From positions 1 through 24,897 of the forward strand of contig JAEYZX010000081.1 of NCBI GenBank assembly GCA_023427845.1: a stretch of 24,897 nt of DNA. The letters are read 5' to 3'. The notes beneath the pieces are model-generated. The model was not told where the DNA came from and searched no databases. It worked only from the letters and a program-made list of their open reading frames with translations. Positions 24,107 to 24,897 of the stretch are shown piece after piece. Origin of the DNA: Bacteroidota bacterium (GTDB lineage: Bacteria > Bacteroidota > Bacteroidia > Flavobacteriales > Flavobacteriaceae). The position numbers and the translations under genes were made by a program. The number at the start of each line of letters is the position of its first letter. Position 1 is the stretch's first letter.

Positions 24107-24897
24107 ATGAAAGCAACGTATAAACAATATATCCTCGATTTTAAAAGGCCTTCCGGCACTTCCCGAGGCGTAATGACGCAAAAGGAGACCTGGTTCCTTA
24201 TTTTGGAGCAGGATGGACGAAAAGGGATAGGCGAGTGCGGACTCCTTCGCGGCCTCAGCGCCGATGATCGGCCCGATTATGAATCAAAGCTGCAGTGGGT
24301 TTGCGATAACGTTCATTTAGGCGAAGACCGGCTTTATGAGTCGCTTTCCGAATTTCCATCCATACAGTTCGGAATCGAAATGGCATTCCGGTCATTGGCA
24401 AGCGAAGACCCATTTGTTTTGTTTCCGTCTGAATTTACAAAAGGCACGCATTCGATTCCGATAAACGGATTGGTTTGGATGGGAGATTTGAACTTTATGA
24501 AACAACAGATCGAACAGAAATTGGAACAGGGGTTTACCTGTATAAAATTGAAGATCGGAGCGCTGGATTTCAGAAAAGAGCTGCAGTTATTACAGGAAAT
24601 CCGACGTAAATTTTCAGTAAATCAAATTGAAATCCGGGTCGACGCAAACGGCGCTTTCAGTACAATTTCAGCTTCACATAAACTTTCTCAATTAGCTGGA
24701 CTTGAAATACATAGTATAGAACAACCTATTGCAAAAAATCAGCATGACAGTCTGTCAGACCTATGCAAATCGGCTCCAATTCCGGTTGCGCTTGACGAAG
24801 AGTTGATCGGGATTTTCAAAACCGAAGAAAAAGAAGAATTATTACGAAAAATACGTCCGCAATTCATCATTTTGAAGCCGAGTTTCATCGGAGGATT
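24107..24897 (+). CDS. menC: MenC, o-succinylbenzoate synthase, truncated by the window end
   Basis: The frame is open from the ATG at 24107 to the window edge, giving 263 residues of an expected 330-350. It is an enolase-superfamily protein: the N-terminal capping domain (about 1-115) is followed by the barrel with all key residues visible. These are Lys147-x-Lys149 (TCIKLKIG), metal ligands Asp179 (VDANG), Glu205 (IEQPI) and Asp230 (LDEEL), and Lys257 (ILKPS). MenC dehydrates SHCHC to o-succinylbenzoate, the step between MenD and MenE/MenB. The 121 bases upstream contain no clear promoter, so it is probably read with the genes before it. menE is likely just downstream. Confidence 0.95.
   Translation, partial: MKATYKQYILDFKRPSGTSRGVMTQKETWFLILEQDGRKGIGECGLLRGLSADDRPDYESKLQWVCDNVHLGEDRLYESLSEFPSIQFGIEMAFRSLASEDPFVLFPSEFTKGTHSIPINGLVWMGDLNFMKQQIEQKLEQGFTCIKLKIGALDFRKELQLLQEIRRKFSVNQIEIRVDANGAFSTISASHKLSQLAGLEIHSIEQPIAKNQHDSLSDLCKSAPIPVALDEELIGIFKTEEKEELLRKIRPQFIILKPSFIGG

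Overview
The window looks like chromosomal DNA from a member of the Bacteroidota, most probably a Flavobacterium-like flavobacterium. The evidence is: menaquinone genes in the menD/menB/menA/menC arrangement typical of that group; a fused CcsB-CcsA cytochrome c maturation protein of about 1040 residues; a DUF3667 zinc-ribbon membrane protein; MlaEFD-type genes; AT-biased spacers with weak Shine-Dalgarno sites; and several TAnnTTTG -7 promoter elements. I see no rRNA, tRNA, CRISPR array, insertion sequence, integrase or phage gene. No stretch without a gene exceeds about 175 bases.

Left part, almost all minus strand. The start of an exported protein is cut by the window edge (1-80). Next comes a BamA/TamA-type outer-membrane barrel protein (176-1990), then three small membrane-associated genes (2067-3114): a YtxH-like protein, a YqjE/'holin family 3_6' protein and a partner of unknown family. 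An orphan all-alpha protein follows (3185-4135). A lipid-transport operon then reads AI-2E-type permease, mlaE, mlaF, mlaD (7895 down to 4310). A second tight operon reads DUF2520 oxidoreductase-like, KdsC-like phosphatase, UbiA prenyltransferase, Maf pyrophosphatase, minimal MscS channel (11338 down to 8017). Last is a DUF3667 protein (12209 down to 11388).

Middle. Divergent from the DUF3667 gene is the large ccsBA gene (12380-15502). It ends at a strong intrinsic terminator, which is followed by a lipoprotein glutathione peroxidase (15610-16188). The peroxidase converges, with zero spacing, on a GNAT acetyltransferase (16686 down to 16189).

Right part, plus strand. This is a menaquinone biosynthesis region: menD, cvfB-like, menB, two bacterial PH-domain membrane proteins, menA, a UPF0173 metallo-hydrolase, and menC running off the right edge. 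MenD, MenC and MenB make the naphthoate ring from isochorismate (MenE, presumably nearby, is not in the window), and MenA prenylates it. CvfB, the PH pair and the hydrolase are passengers whose link to quinone synthesis is only positional. MenB carries the Asp (residue 148) of the bicarbonate-independent type.

Most of the window is ordinary core-genome content. I found no clear-cut new defence or mobile system. The less-described items are the DUF2520/HAD/UbiA/Maf/MscS operon (a possible lipid or quinone side pathway), the orphan six-hairpin-like protein that seems to have lost its usual conserved residues, the YqjDE-like envelope triad, the long Lys/Glu/Ala tail on MlaD, and the PH-domain pair inside the men operon.
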